Below, piece after piece: positions 24,150 through 32,051 of a stretch of 64,000 nucleotides of DNA. The notes beneath the pieces were generated by a model. It had not been told where the DNA came from. It was given only the letters and a program-made list of their open reading frames with translations, and ran no database searches. The translations under genes and the position numbers were made by a program. Position 1 is the stretch's first letter, and every line of letters begins with the position of its first letter. Origin of the DNA: Kutzneria buriramensis (GTDB lineage: Bacteria; Actinomycetota; Actinomycetes; Mycobacteriales; Pseudonocardiaceae); contig NZ_CP144375.1 in assembly GCF_043575855.1 (NCBI RefSeq), positions 1,178,001 through 1,242,000 of the forward strand, written 5' to 3'.

Positions 24150-24475
24150 TCGGCACCCCCGGGGACCCAGCTGTAGAACGACTGCGCCATGGCGTCCTTC
24201 GGCTCTTTCCAGTTCGGGTCGTAGGGCCGGATGTGCGCGGCCAGCTTGGTGTTGATGTCCTGGTACAGCTCGGACTTGCGGGCCTGGTAGAGGTTCGGCG
24301 TGATGTCGTCGTCCGCCTCGACCAGGTGGAAGTACAGGTCGTGGAAGCGGAACAGGGTGCGTCGGGTGACGCCGATCCGGTGGGGCAGCTCGGTCTCGTC
24401 CGACTCGGCGAAGATGCGCGCGACGGCATCGGCCTCGGAGGGTTCCATTCGAGCCACGATCAGGGTACGAGCCAC
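24146..24475 (-). CDS. TcmI-family polyketide cyclase
   Basis: 109 aa from GTG 24475, with AGGAG 8 bp upstream. It has the ferredoxin-like fold pattern of tetracenomycin F2 cyclase: TLIVARMEPSEADAVARIFAESDETELPHRIGV, shown here only as a region (residues 4-36), then FRFHDLYFHLVE and YDPNW. TcmI-type enzymes close the last ring of linear tetracyclic or pentangular polyphenols. Position before the cupin and KS-alpha genes supports this. Confidence 0.9.
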   Translation of the reverse strand: MARTLIVARMEPSEADAVARIFAESDETELPHRIGVTRRTLFRFHDLYFHLVEADDDITPNLYQARKSELYQDINTKLAAHIRPYDPNWKEPKDAMAQSFYSWVPGGAE

Positions 24476-24527
24476 CGCACGTGCTCCTCTCGGTGAATTC
24501 CCAGTGGTGTCAGGGTGTTCGAGCGGG

Positions 24528-25403
24528 CTAGAACTGGCCTGGTAGATCGCTGGTCCGCACGTCGGCTACGACGGCGGCGTCCTCGTCGCCGCGGCCGGCG
24601 GCGATCGCGGCCTCGTAGCGCCGCGCGGCCAGTCCCGTCAACGGAAGCGGGACCGCCACCGCGTCCTGCGCCAGCTTGATGTCCTTGTGCATCAACACCG
24701 TCCGGAAGCCGGCGGGCGTGTAGTCGCCGGTCTTCATGAACTGGCTGCGGAAGCTCAGGACCGGGGAACGCCAGCCGCTGTTGTCCAGGGCGTCCAGCAG
24801 CATCACCCGGTCCAGGCCGACGCCCTCGGCGAACTGGACCGTCTCGGCCAGCGCGGCGGTTTGCAGGCCCAGCAACAGGTTGAAGGCGAGCTTGAGCGTG
24901 GTGGCGTGCCCGGGCGGGCCGAGATAGCGGACCTCTTGCGTGAACGCTTCGAGCACGTCGTTGACTTCATCCACATCGGACTCTCGACCGGCGGCGAAGA
25001 CCCGCAGCTGCCCGGCCTTGGCCATCATCGGGTTGCCGATCACGCAGGCCTCGACCCGCTTGAGCCCCAGGCCGTCCAGCCGCCTGGCCGCTTCCTGGGC
25101 GTAGGCAACGGAAACCGTGGAGGTGTCCACGACGGTGGTTCCCGGCGCCAACACGGGAGCCATCTCCCCGAACAGCACCTCCTCGACGGCCTTCTCGTCG
25201 CTCAGGCTCAGCAGCACGACCTCGGCGTCCTTCGCCGCCGCAGCGGCGGAATCCACCACCGTGGCACCAGCCTCCGCGAGAGGTGCGGCCTTCGCGGCGG
25301 TCCGGTTGAACACCGTGACCGGGAAACCCTTGGCCACCAACGCGTGCGCGAGGCCGGAGCCCATGCCGCCGAGCCCGACGACCGAGACCTTGCGTGCGGG
25401 CAT
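24528..25403 (-). CDS. NAD(P)-dependent beta-hydroxyacid dehydrogenase-type oxidoreductase
   Basis: 291 aa. The N-terminal Rossmann domain has GLGGMGSGLAHAL; the C-terminal helical domain has GPPGHATTLKLAFNLLL, where the lysine matches the catalytic Lys of 3-hydroxyisobutyrate dehydrogenases (imine reductases lack it). Its start touches the stop of the SDR gene (1-bp overlap), so it is part of the PKS operon. This family is not a standard type II PKS tailoring enzyme; it may reduce or oxidise a hydroxy/keto group of an intermediate or make a starter or amino-acid precursor. The substrate is unknown. Confidence 0.85.
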   Translation of the reverse strand: MPARKVSVVGLGGMGSGLAHALVAKGFPVTVFNRTAAKAAPLAEAGATVVDSAAAAAKDAEVVLLSLSDEKAVEEVLFGEMAPVLAPGTTVVDTSTVSVAYAQEAARRLDGLGLKRVEACVIGNPMMAKAGQLRVFAAGRESDVDEVNDVLEAFTQEVRYLGPPGHATTLKLAFNLLLGLQTAALAETVQFAEGVGLDRVMLLDALDNSGWRSPVLSFRSQFMKTGDYTPAGFRTVLMHKDIKLAQDAVAVPLPLTGLAARRYEAAIAAGRGDEDAAVVADVRTSDLPGQF

Positions 25404-26140
25404 CAGACTCCCCCATCCACGTTGAGCGTGACACCGCTGATGAACTTCGACTGATCGCCGGCCAGGAACAGCACCGCCTCGGCGACGTCCTCCGGCTGGC
25501 AGATCCGGCCGAGCGGCGTCATCGCGACGATCCGCTCCAGCACCTGCGGCGGCAGCCCGCCGCCGGGCTCGGTCTCGGTCACGCCGGGAGCGACGGTGTT
25601 GACGCGGATCCGGCGCGCGCCGACTTCCTTGCACAGCGCGCGGGTGAAGCCGATCAGCGCCGCCTTCGACGCCGAGTAGTGCACGCCGGCGGGGCGACCG
25701 CGCAGCGCAACCGAGGAGCCGACGTTCACCACGGATCCACCGTCCGTCAACACTTCCAGCGCCGCCTGCGTGACCAGGTAGGCGGAAGTCACGTTGTGGT
25801 CCAGCACACGGTGCCACTCGTCCTCGGGCAGCCGGCCGAACGGCGCATGGCCGTCCACGCCGACGTTGTTCACCAGCACGTCCAGGCCGCCGAGCCGCTC
25901 GGCGCAGGCCTCGACCAGCTCGGCCACCTCGGACTTCACGGTCACATCGGCCCGGATCACGTGGTGCCCCTCGCCGAGCTCCTTCAGCTCACGGGCGAGG
26001 CTGTCCGCGTTGTCGCCGGGCGAACGGTGGCAGGCGACGACCCGCGCGCCGGCCCGGGCCAGTGCCAGCGTGGTGGTCCGCCCGATGCCGGCGGTGCCGC
26101 CAGTGACGAGCACTCGTTTGCCGTACACACCTGTCTGCAT
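25403..26140 (-). CDS. Short-chain dehydrogenase/ketoreductase (FabG-like)
   Basis: 245 aa from ATG 26140, the only start in step with the leaderless promoter. It has the NADP loop TGGTAGIGRTT, NNVGVDGHAPFG in place of NNAG (Val for Ala), and catalytic HYSASK; the C-terminus is FISGVTLNVDGGV. It heads the operon that encodes the minimal PKS, so it is the likely ketoreductase acting on the nascent or cyclised polyketide. The SDR at 14554 is a separate, related enzyme. Confidence 0.88.
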   Translation of the reverse strand: MQTGVYGKRVLVTGGTAGIGRTTTLALARAGARVVACHRSPGDNADSLARELKELGEGHHVIRADVTVKSEVAELVEACAERLGGLDVLVNNVGVDGHAPFGRLPEDEWHRVLDHNVTSAYLVTQAALEVLTDGGSVVNVGSSVALRGRPAGVHYSASKAALIGFTRALCKEVGARRIRVNTVAPGVTETEPGGGLPPQVLERIVAMTPLGRICQPEDVAEAVLFLAGDQSKFISGVTLNVDGGV

Positions 26141-26147
26141 GGGACGG

Positions 26148-26180
26148 ACGGTAGGCAGCGTCGATCGCAGCCGGCTGGTG
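26148..26180 (-). promoter_or_regulatory. SARP-type leaderless promoter for the minimal-PKS operon
   Basis: On the minus strand: heptamers CACCAGC and TGCGATC 4 bp apart (a third, GACCACC, 4 bp further upstream at 26185-26191), 9 bp, -10 TACCGT, then 7 bp to ATG 26140. This one promoter should drive SDR through DUF1772. Confidence 0.72.
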
Positions 26181-26210
26181 CCTCGGTGGTCGGGGCGCCG
26201 GTCAGCCGTC

Positions 26211-26243
26211 TTCGATGCCGTCTCCAGTCCCGGTCGCGAAGGT
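26211..26243 (+). promoter_or_regulatory. SARP-type promoter for the DUF1772-SchA/CurD-P450 operon
   Basis: Heptamers TTCGATG and CTCCAGT 4 bp apart, 9 bp, then -10 GAAGGT. The ATG is at 26272 with GGGAGGGG before it, so this transcript has a short leader. Confidence 0.68.
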
Positions 26244-26271
26244 GTGCGCGACCGACTTCCTGGGAGGGGCG

Positions 26272-26724
26272 ATGGCCGAGGCGTTGCAACTGGTCGCACT
26301 GCTGTCCACCGGGCTGGTCTGCGGGGTCTTCTTCGCGATCGCGGTGAGCGTGCTGCCGACGCTGTTCGCGCTGCCGCCCGGCCAGTACGTCACCGTGCAT
26401 CGGCTGCTGGGCAAGGGGTATCACCCGGCGATGCCGCTGATCGTGAACGCCGGCACGCTCGCCGACCTGGCGCTGGCCGTCCTGCGGGACGGCCCGGCGC
26501 GCGGGCTGTGGGCGCTGGCGTTCGTCGCGATGGTGGCCGTGCAGGGCGTCTCGCACCTGTGCAACGTGCCGATCAACCGCACCCTCGTCGGCCTCGACCC
26601 GGACGCGATCGGTCCGGAGTGGACTGACCCGCGCCCGAAGTGGCGCGGCTACCACCTGATCCGCACCGCGGCCGCCGCGGTCGCGCTGCTGGTGACCTGC
26701 CTGGCCACCGTGCTACCCCTCTGA
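26272..26724 (+). CDS. DUF1772 membrane protein (anthrone oxygenase-like)
   Basis: 150 aa from ATG 26272 (GGGAGGGG upstream). It has four hydrophobic segments, with GLVCGVFFAIAVSVLPTL, ALPPGQYVTVHRLL, NVPINRTLVGLDP and DPRPKWRGYH matching the DUF1772 pattern also seen at 20057. The two cluster copies may form a complex or oxidise different ring positions. It is the first gene of the operon with SchA/CurD, P450 and methyltransferase. Confidence 0.85.
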   Translation: MAEALQLVALLSTGLVCGVFFAIAVSVLPTLFALPPGQYVTVHRLLGKGYHPAMPLIVNAGTLADLALAVLRDGPARGLWALAFVAMVAVQGVSHLCNVPINRTLVGLDPDAIGPEWTDPRPKWRGYHLIRTAAAAVALLVTCLATVLPL

Positions 26725-26743
26725 CGAACAAGGAGCGCCCACC

Positions 26744-27496
26744 ATGCCGTTGTCGGCCATCAGCTACGGGATCAAGCCGGGTCACGAGGAGGAGATCGCC
26801 GAGATCTTCTCGCCGCGCAACTTCCGCCGGGTGGACTCGGCCGAGATCCTCGGCGAGGACGGCGAGGTGGCCGGCAGGCTGCTCGCCACCGGCGTGTTCA
26901 TCCAGGACACCGCCATGATCCGCGTCATCGAGTACGAGGGCGACATCCGCCGCATCGGCGCGCACATGGGCCGCCAGGAGGGCGTGCAGGAGGCAGAGCG
27001 CAAGATCGCGCCGTACCTGTTGGAGCAGCGCGACACCCGCGACGTGGCCGCCTTCACCCAGCACATGCGCAACTCCGCCATGCGTTGCCTGATGCAGCGC
27101 CAGATCCCGGGCGCGGTGGGCACCACCCTGCTGGCGCTGCGGTACCGGATCAAGCCGGGCTGCGAGGACCAGTTGGCCGAGCTGTTCGGCCAGGTGCAGG
27201 GCGAGGCCCGCCCGGTGCTGCGCGGGAACGACCAGCAGGAGACCGGGGTTCTGGCCGGCATCGCGCTGTTCGTCCACGGCGGCAACATGTTCCGGGTCGT
27301 GCAGTACGACGGCGAGGTCGCCGACGTCGCCCGCTACATGGCCACTCGCGGCCAGCGGCCGGAGATGGAGCGCAAGCTGGCGCCGTTCCTGGCCGAGGAG
27401 CGGCACGTGGAGACCGAGGCCGACTTCCTGGCGGAGTTCGAGAAGGCCAACATGCGGTGCATCTCCCAGCTGTCGCTGGCGACCCTGAACGCGTGA
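26744..27496 (+). CDS. SchA/CurD-family protein with two tandem domains
   Basis: 250 aa, made of two copies (about 1-120 and 125-250) of the SchA/CurD-like domain. The parallels are LSAISYGIKPGHEEEIAEIF / LLALRYRIKPGCEDQLAELF, and RVIEYEGDIRRIGAHMG / RVVQYDGEVADVARYMA. Each copy ends in a Cys-bearing MRC motif (AMRCLMQ, NMRCISQ). The family is restricted to spore-pigment and pentangular polyphenol clusters, where its chemistry is not settled. Its presence supports a pentangular-type product. The stop overlaps the P450 start by one base. Confidence 0.88.
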   Translation: MPLSAISYGIKPGHEEEIAEIFSPRNFRRVDSAEILGEDGEVAGRLLATGVFIQDTAMIRVIEYEGDIRRIGAHMGRQEGVQEAERKIAPYLLEQRDTRDVAAFTQHMRNSAMRCLMQRQIPGAVGTTLLALRYRIKPGCEDQLAELFGQVQGEARPVLRGNDQQETGVLAGIALFVHGGNMFRVVQYDGEVADVARYMATRGQRPEMERKLAPFLAEERHVETEADFLAEFEKANMRCISQLSLATLNA

Positions 27497-28674
27497 TGGA
27501 GGGGTTGCGCTACCCGCTCGCGCCGGCCGTCGGATGGCGGCCGGCCGAGCAGTTTCTGCGGTTGCGGCAGGAGGAGCCGGTCGTCCGCGTGAACTTGCCG
27601 TCCGGCGACGAGGGCTGGCTGGTCACGCGGTACGAGGACAACAAGGCGTTGCTGGCCGATCCCCGGTTCAGCCGCGCCCTGGCGGCCCGCGCCCGGGCGC
27701 CGCGGGCGAGGCTGGCGTCGCTGGAGCAGGACGCCGTCACCACGACGGACCCGCCTCAGCACACCCGCCTGCGACGACTGGCCGTGTCGGCCTTCACCAC
27801 CGGCCGGGTGACCGCGCTGAGCCCCGTGATCAGGGGTTTCATCGCCGACGGGATCGACGAACTGGTCAAGTCCGGCACAGCCGGCGATCTTGTGCAGCAC
27901 GTGTCCGAGCCGGTGCCGATGCGGGTCATCTGCGCCCTGCTGGGGCTGCCCTCGGCCGATCACGACTGGTTTCGCGACCGGGCCCGGACGTATCTGAGCG
28001 CCGGTGCTCATGGCGCGGCGGATGTCGAGCGGGCCGGGGCCGAGCTGCGCTGGTATCTCGGCGACGCGGTGGCCGAGCGGCGGCTTCATCCCGGCGAGGA
28101 CCTGCTCAGCGGGCTCGTTGCGGCCGGTGACGACGACAAGCTGACCGACGGCGAGATCGTCGCCTTCGGAGTGACGCTGCTGATGGCGGGCTACTCCCCC
28201 ACCTCGCACCAGATCGCCGGCTCCGTCTTCGCCCTGCTGCACGAGCCCTCGAACTGGCAACGCCTCACCGCCGAGTTGCTGCCGACGGCCGTGGAGGAGC
28301 TGCTGCGGTACTGCCCGATGCCGGCCAGCGGCGGCACCGTCCGCATCGCCACCGAGGACGTGTCGCTGGGCGGGGTGCTGATCAGGGCCGGCGAGGCCGT
28401 GCTGCCGGCGCTGGTGTCGGCCAACCGTGACGAGACGGTGTTCGCCGACGCCGACCGGCTGGTGATCGACCGCGCCGACAACCCGCACGTGGCGTTCGGG
28501 CACGGCATTCACCGCTGCCTCGGCGCGCAGCTGGCCCGGGCCGAGCTGCGGCTCACGCTGGAGGCGCTGCGGGAACGGTTGCCGGGCCTGCGGTTGGCCG
28601 TGCCGGCCGCGGAGATTCGTTGGCAGCTGGGCGGCATGCAGCGCGGCCCCGCCGAACTGCCCGTGACCTGGTGA
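27496..28674 (+). CDS. Cytochrome P450 with atypical I-helix
   Basis: 392 aa from ATG 27496 (TGATG with the upstream gene). It keeps the K-helix EELLR and the heme loop FGHGIHRCLGAQLARAE with the axial cysteine. The I-helix reads MAGYSPTSHQ where AG(x)(D/E)T(T/S) is expected, so Ser-Pro replaces the acid-alcohol pair that delivers protons for oxygen cleavage. This suggests unusual chemistry, such as phenol coupling or substrate-assisted oxidation, rather than ordinary hydroxylation. It is most like the P450 at 40017 in its C-terminal half (GGVLIRAGEAVLP in both). Confidence 0.92.
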   Translation: MEGLRYPLAPAVGWRPAEQFLRLRQEEPVVRVNLPSGDEGWLVTRYEDNKALLADPRFSRALAARARAPRARLASLEQDAVTTTDPPQHTRLRRLAVSAFTTGRVTALSPVIRGFIADGIDELVKSGTAGDLVQHVSEPVPMRVICALLGLPSADHDWFRDRARTYLSAGAHGAADVERAGAELRWYLGDAVAERRLHPGEDLLSGLVAAGDDDKLTDGEIVAFGVTLLMAGYSPTSHQIAGSVFALLHEPSNWQRLTAELLPTAVEELLRYCPMPASGGTVRIATEDVSLGGVLIRAGEAVLPALVSANRDETVFADADRLVIDRADNPHVAFGHGIHRCLGAQLARAELRLTLEALRERLPGLRLAVPAAEIRWQLGGMQRGPAELPVTW

Positions 28675-28686
28675 AAGGGAGGAAAG

Positions 28687-29304
28687 ATGCGACCGTGGCT
28701 GTACACGCGCCTGTACGAGAAGGGCGCGCCGTGGGAGCGGTACGGCGTCGGGCAGGAGGTCATCGACCTGGTGGAGGGCGGCCGGGTCAGCCCGAAGACG
28801 CATCCGCGGGTGCTGGACCTGGGCTGCGGCACCGGCGCGACCACCGTCTACCTGGCCAAGCTGGGGTATGACGTGGTGGGCGTGGACTTCACGCCGATCG
28901 CGTTGGAGCGGGCCGAGAAGCGTGCCGCGGACGAGGGCGTGGCGGACCGCTGCCGGTTCGTGCACGGCGACCTGACCGCGTCGCAGATCCCCGACCTGAC
29001 CGGGCCGTTCGACCTGCTGATCGACTACAGCACCATCGACGACGCCCGGCGGCCGCAGCGGCGGTTGATGGCCCGGACGGTGCAGCGCCTGAGCCGGCCC
29101 GGTTCGCTGTACTTCCTGTGGTGCTTCAGCGCCCGCAAGCGGGATCTGCCGCTGGTGGCGCGGGGGCGGATGTCCGCGTTGCTGCACACCGTGATGCGGC
29201 CCGGTGAGGAGCGGGAGCTGTTCGGCCACTCGTTCGACATCGAACAGCTCCCGTCCCCGGCGCGTCCCGCGCACGCCAAGGTCTTCCTGCTCACCCGCCG
29301 TTGA
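28687..29304 (+). CDS. Class I SAM-dependent methyltransferase
   Basis: 205 aa. AAAGGGAGGAAAG supplies the ribosome site before ATG 28687, 12 bp after the P450 stop. It has SAM motif I VLDLGCGTGATTVYLAKLG, the acidic D in VVGVDFTP, and FVHGDL. The substrate is unclear; O- or C-methylation of the aglycone is likely from context. It is the last gene of the 26272 operon and its 3' end overlaps the convergent FAD monooxygenase by 14 bp. Confidence 0.88.
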   Translation: MRPWLYTRLYEKGAPWERYGVGQEVIDLVEGGRVSPKTHPRVLDLGCGTGATTVYLAKLGYDVVGVDFTPIALERAEKRAADEGVADRCRFVHGDLTASQIPDLTGPFDLLIDYSTIDDARRPQRRLMARTVQRLSRPGSLYFLWCFSARKRDLPLVARGRMSALLHTVMRPGEERELFGHSFDIEQLPSPARPAHAKVFLLTRR

Positions 29305-30721
29305 GAATCTTCCGGAGCGCGTCGGCCGGGTCGTGCGACGACCCGGCCGACGTCCAGGCCACGAAGCCGTCCGGCCGGATCAGCACCGACTCCGCGAACC
29401 CCGGGTCGGCCTTGACGCGCTTCACGCCCTCGATCTCCGGCCACTGCTTGGTGCTCACCAGCTGGAACTCGGTAGCATCCACTGTGGACACATTGTCGCC
29501 GATCCAGACGTGCGGCACCCGACCACCGGGTTGACCGTCCGGCTCTCGGAAATCGCCGTCCGGATAGGTGTATCCCAGCTGCACCAGGTGATCCGGCACG
29601 ATCGTGGCGGCGGCGTTCGCCTCTTCCTCACGGCCCACCCGCGGTCGGTCCTTGGACCGCGCAACCGCTTGCTGCATGGTGTGGACGCCCACCGGCCTGC
29701 GCTCGGCCTCGTAGCCGTCGAGCAGCTTGGGATCGGCACCCTTGGTGACCAGCGCCAGCCGCCAGGCGAGGTTGTGCACGTCCTGGATGCCCGTGTTGGA
29801 GCCGAAAGCGCCGCTGGGCGGCATCACGTGCGCCGCGTCGCCGGCCAGGAACGCCCGGCCGTGCCGATATGTGTCCGCGACCCGGCCCGCCGCCTCCCAC
29901 TCCAGGACCTGCACGATTTCCACGTCCAGGTCCGGGATGCCGGCCGCGGCGCGAACCAGCTCCGCGCAGCGCCGCTCGTCGAACTGCTCCGGCGACTGGC
30001 CCTTGTCCGGGAAGTACGGCACGTGCAGCAGCCAGCGGTGGGCGTTGTCCACCGGCGCCAGCGCGGCGCGGACCTCGGCATTGTTCACGTAGGCAAGGAT
30101 GAACCGGCGATCGCCGAGCGCCTCCCGGAGATCGGCCTTGAAGTACACGCTGATCGTCCGGCTCAGGGTGCCCGGGCCCGAACTCGTGATGCCCCAACGC
30201 TCCCGCAGCCGGCTGTGCGCGCCGTCCGCGACGATCAGGCAGTCCGCACGGATCTGGCCAGTCGAAAGTGTCGCCACCGCGCCACTCTCGTCCTCGACGA
30301 CGTCCAGCACCTCGGTGCCGAACCGGATGTCGGCGCCCAGCTCGACCGCTCGCTTGGCCAGCAGCGGCTCCACCTCGTCCTGGTCACACAGGCACCAGCC
30401 GGTCGGGCTGACCTCCGCGCCACCGGACATGTACTCCTGCCGGAACGGCGCAAGTTCCTTGCCGGACAGCGACTCCAGCACCGCGAAACCGTTGTTGGCG
30501 GCCAGCGTCCGCGCCGAGTCGGTGCCGCGGATCGCGTCCTCCAGGCCGACCTGCCGGTACAGCTCCATGGTGCGGATGTTCAGTCCTCGGGCCTTGGGGT
30601 GCAGCGAGGTGGTCGGCCGGCGCTCGGCCAGCACCACGTCGACGCCTTGGTGGGCGAGAAACACGGCGGCGGACAGGCCGACCAGGCCCCCACCGACGAC
30701 GAGCACGGACGTGCGCTCCAC
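29291..30721 (-). CDS. FAD-dependent aromatic monooxygenase (PHBH/RdmE/TetX class)
   Basis: 476 aa from GTG 30721, which has a perfect AGGAGG 4 bp upstream; ATG 30742 (483 aa) is the alternative. It has FAD motif GGGLVGLSAAVFLAHQG, the DG motif VADGAHSRLRE and the GD motif FLAGDAAHVMPPSGAFG. A C-terminal thioredoxin-like domain (about 375-476) is present, as in aromatic polyketide hydroxylases. It probably hydroxylates or cleaves (Baeyer-Villiger) the polycyclic aglycone using NADPH. It is a single-gene unit under its own SARP-type promoter. Confidence 0.92.
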   Translation of the reverse strand: MERTSVLVVGGGLVGLSAAVFLAHQGVDVVLAERRPTTSLHPKARGLNIRTMELYRQVGLEDAIRGTDSARTLAANNGFAVLESLSGKELAPFRQEYMSGGAEVSPTGWCLCDQDEVEPLLAKRAVELGADIRFGTEVLDVVEDESGAVATLSTGQIRADCLIVADGAHSRLRERWGITSSGPGTLSRTISVYFKADLREALGDRRFILAYVNNAEVRAALAPVDNAHRWLLHVPYFPDKGQSPEQFDERRCAELVRAAAGIPDLDVEIVQVLEWEAAGRVADTYRHGRAFLAGDAAHVMPPSGAFGSNTGIQDVHNLAWRLALVTKGADPKLLDGYEAERRPVGVHTMQQAVARSKDRPRVGREEEANAAATIVPDHLVQLGYTYPDGDFREPDGQPGGRVPHVWIGDNVSTVDATEFQLVSTKQWPEIEGVKRVKADPGFAESVLIRPDGFVAWTSAGSSHDPADALRKILNGG

Positions 30722-30755
30722 GAGACCTCCTGGGTCGGACATACGGTCGGCCCCG

Positions 30756-30788
30756 AGTTTTTCGGTCTCGGCTCGCAGGGTTCTGGAA
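30756..30788 (-). promoter_or_regulatory. SARP-type promoter for the FAD monooxygenase
   Basis: On the minus strand: heptamers TTCCAGA and TGCGAGC 4 bp apart, a third heptamer GTCCAGG 4 bp further upstream (30793-30799), then 9 bp and -10 AAAACT. The expected start lies about 27 nt before GTG 30721. Confidence 0.68.
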
Positions 30789-30807
30789 CCGACCTGGACG
30801 AGCGCGC

Positions 30808-30840
30808 TTCCAGCGAGATGCCAGGCACGGCCCCGATGCT
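30808..30840 (+). promoter_or_regulatory. SARP-type leaderless promoter for GT genes at 30848 and 32052
   Basis: Heptamers TTCCAGC and TGCCAGG 4 bp apart, 9 bp, -10 GATGCT, then 7 bp to ATG 30848. The first heptamer is identical to that of the paralogous GT at 10486. Confidence 0.72.
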
Positions 30841-30847
30841 GGGTCGC

Positions 30848-32011
30848 ATGCGCGTGCTGTTCACCAGTCTGGTCAGTCCCGGCCACTTGCGTCCGATGGT
30901 GCCGCTGGCGTGGGCGCTGCGCGCCGGCGGTCACGACGTCGCCGTCGCGAGCGCGCCCAACATGACCAAGTGGGCCCAGTCCGTCGGCCTCTGGTCGGTT
31001 CCGTTCGGCGAGATCGTCGATCCCATCGCCTCGATGCGCAAACGTATGCCCAAGGACACCAAGGCGTACGTCGACCAGTTCCACGGCCGTCCCAGCGCCG
31101 AACGGCACCACGCCACCGGCCGCCGCCTGGGCGCGATGGCCGGTCGCAATGTCGACGAGCTGCTGGCCTTCGCCCGTGCCTGGCGGCCCGATGTCGTTGT
31201 GTACGAACCCATGGAGCTCACCGGCCGCGTCGTCGCCGCCGTGCTGGGCGTTCCGTCCGTGCAACACCGTTGGGGCGTCGATCACCTGACGGCGTACAAC
31301 GCGGGTGCCGTCGAGGGCCTCGTCGACACTCTCGCCCGCTTCGACCTTGCTGGAGTTTCGCCGGCCGTGGTGATCGACCCGTGCCCGACCAGCCTGCAAC
31401 TGCCGGATGTCCGTCCCGGCTGGCCCATGCGTTACGTACCGTTCAACGGCGCTGCGGACGTTCCGTCCTGGGTGTTGTCTCCGGCTTCTCGGAGCCGGGT
31501 CTGTGTGACTTTCGGCAACGACAGCCTGCAACTCGGCTCCGCCGGCACCCTCACCGCCACCCTGGCCGCTCTCGGCGACTTCGACATCGACGTGCTCGCC
31601 ACGGTGCCCGCCCAGTACCAGTCGATGTTCCCCTCGCTACCACCCAATGTGGAGCTCATCGACTCCGTTCCCATCGGCATGTTCCTGCACACCTGTGACC
31701 TCGTCGTGCACCACGGCGGCAGCGGGAGCTCGTTCTCCGCCCTGGAGGCCGGCTGCCCGCAGCTCGTGCTGGCCCAGCCCGACGGTTTCGAGTACGGCGA
31801 CGCCATCGAACGCGTCGGCGCCGGGCACCTGCTGGAGTTCGCCGAGGAGCAGCGGGATTCGTCCGTCATCGCGGATCGGGTGCAGAAGGTCCTGGGCCAG
31901 GCCACCTATCGCGAGGCCGCTGTGGAGTTGGCGGCGGAAACCCGTCGCCGGCCGTCCCCCGTCGCCGTTGCGGCCCAGCTGGCGGCCTTCGTCGAGGAGG
32001 CACGCCGATGA
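30848..32011 (+). CDS. GT1-family glycosyltransferase
   Basis: 387 aa from ATG 30848; no Shine-Dalgarno, in line with the leaderless promoter. It starts MRVLFTSLVSPGHLRPMVPL and has WRPDVVVYEPMELTGRVVAA, IDPCPTSLQL and HHGGSGSSFSA. It closely parallels the GT at 10486 through the acceptor domain (same EPMELTGR block), so they share ancestry and perhaps acceptor type. It is followed by a second GT after 40 bp, probably on one transcript. Confidence 0.92.
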   Translation: MRVLFTSLVSPGHLRPMVPLAWALRAGGHDVAVASAPNMTKWAQSVGLWSVPFGEIVDPIASMRKRMPKDTKAYVDQFHGRPSAERHHATGRRLGAMAGRNVDELLAFARAWRPDVVVYEPMELTGRVVAAVLGVPSVQHRWGVDHLTAYNAGAVEGLVDTLARFDLAGVSPAVVIDPCPTSLQLPDVRPGWPMRYVPFNGAADVPSWVLSPASRSRVCVTFGNDSLQLGSAGTLTATLAALGDFDIDVLATVPAQYQSMFPSLPPNVELIDSVPIGMFLHTCDLVVHHGGSGSSFSALEAGCPQLVLAQPDGFEYGDAIERVGAGHLLEFAEEQRDSSVIADRVQKVLGQATYREAAVELAAETRRRPSPVAVAAQLAAFVEEARR

Positions 32012-32051
32012 TCAGCCCCACTGGTTTCCGTCCTGGGCCGGAGGTCCGCTG

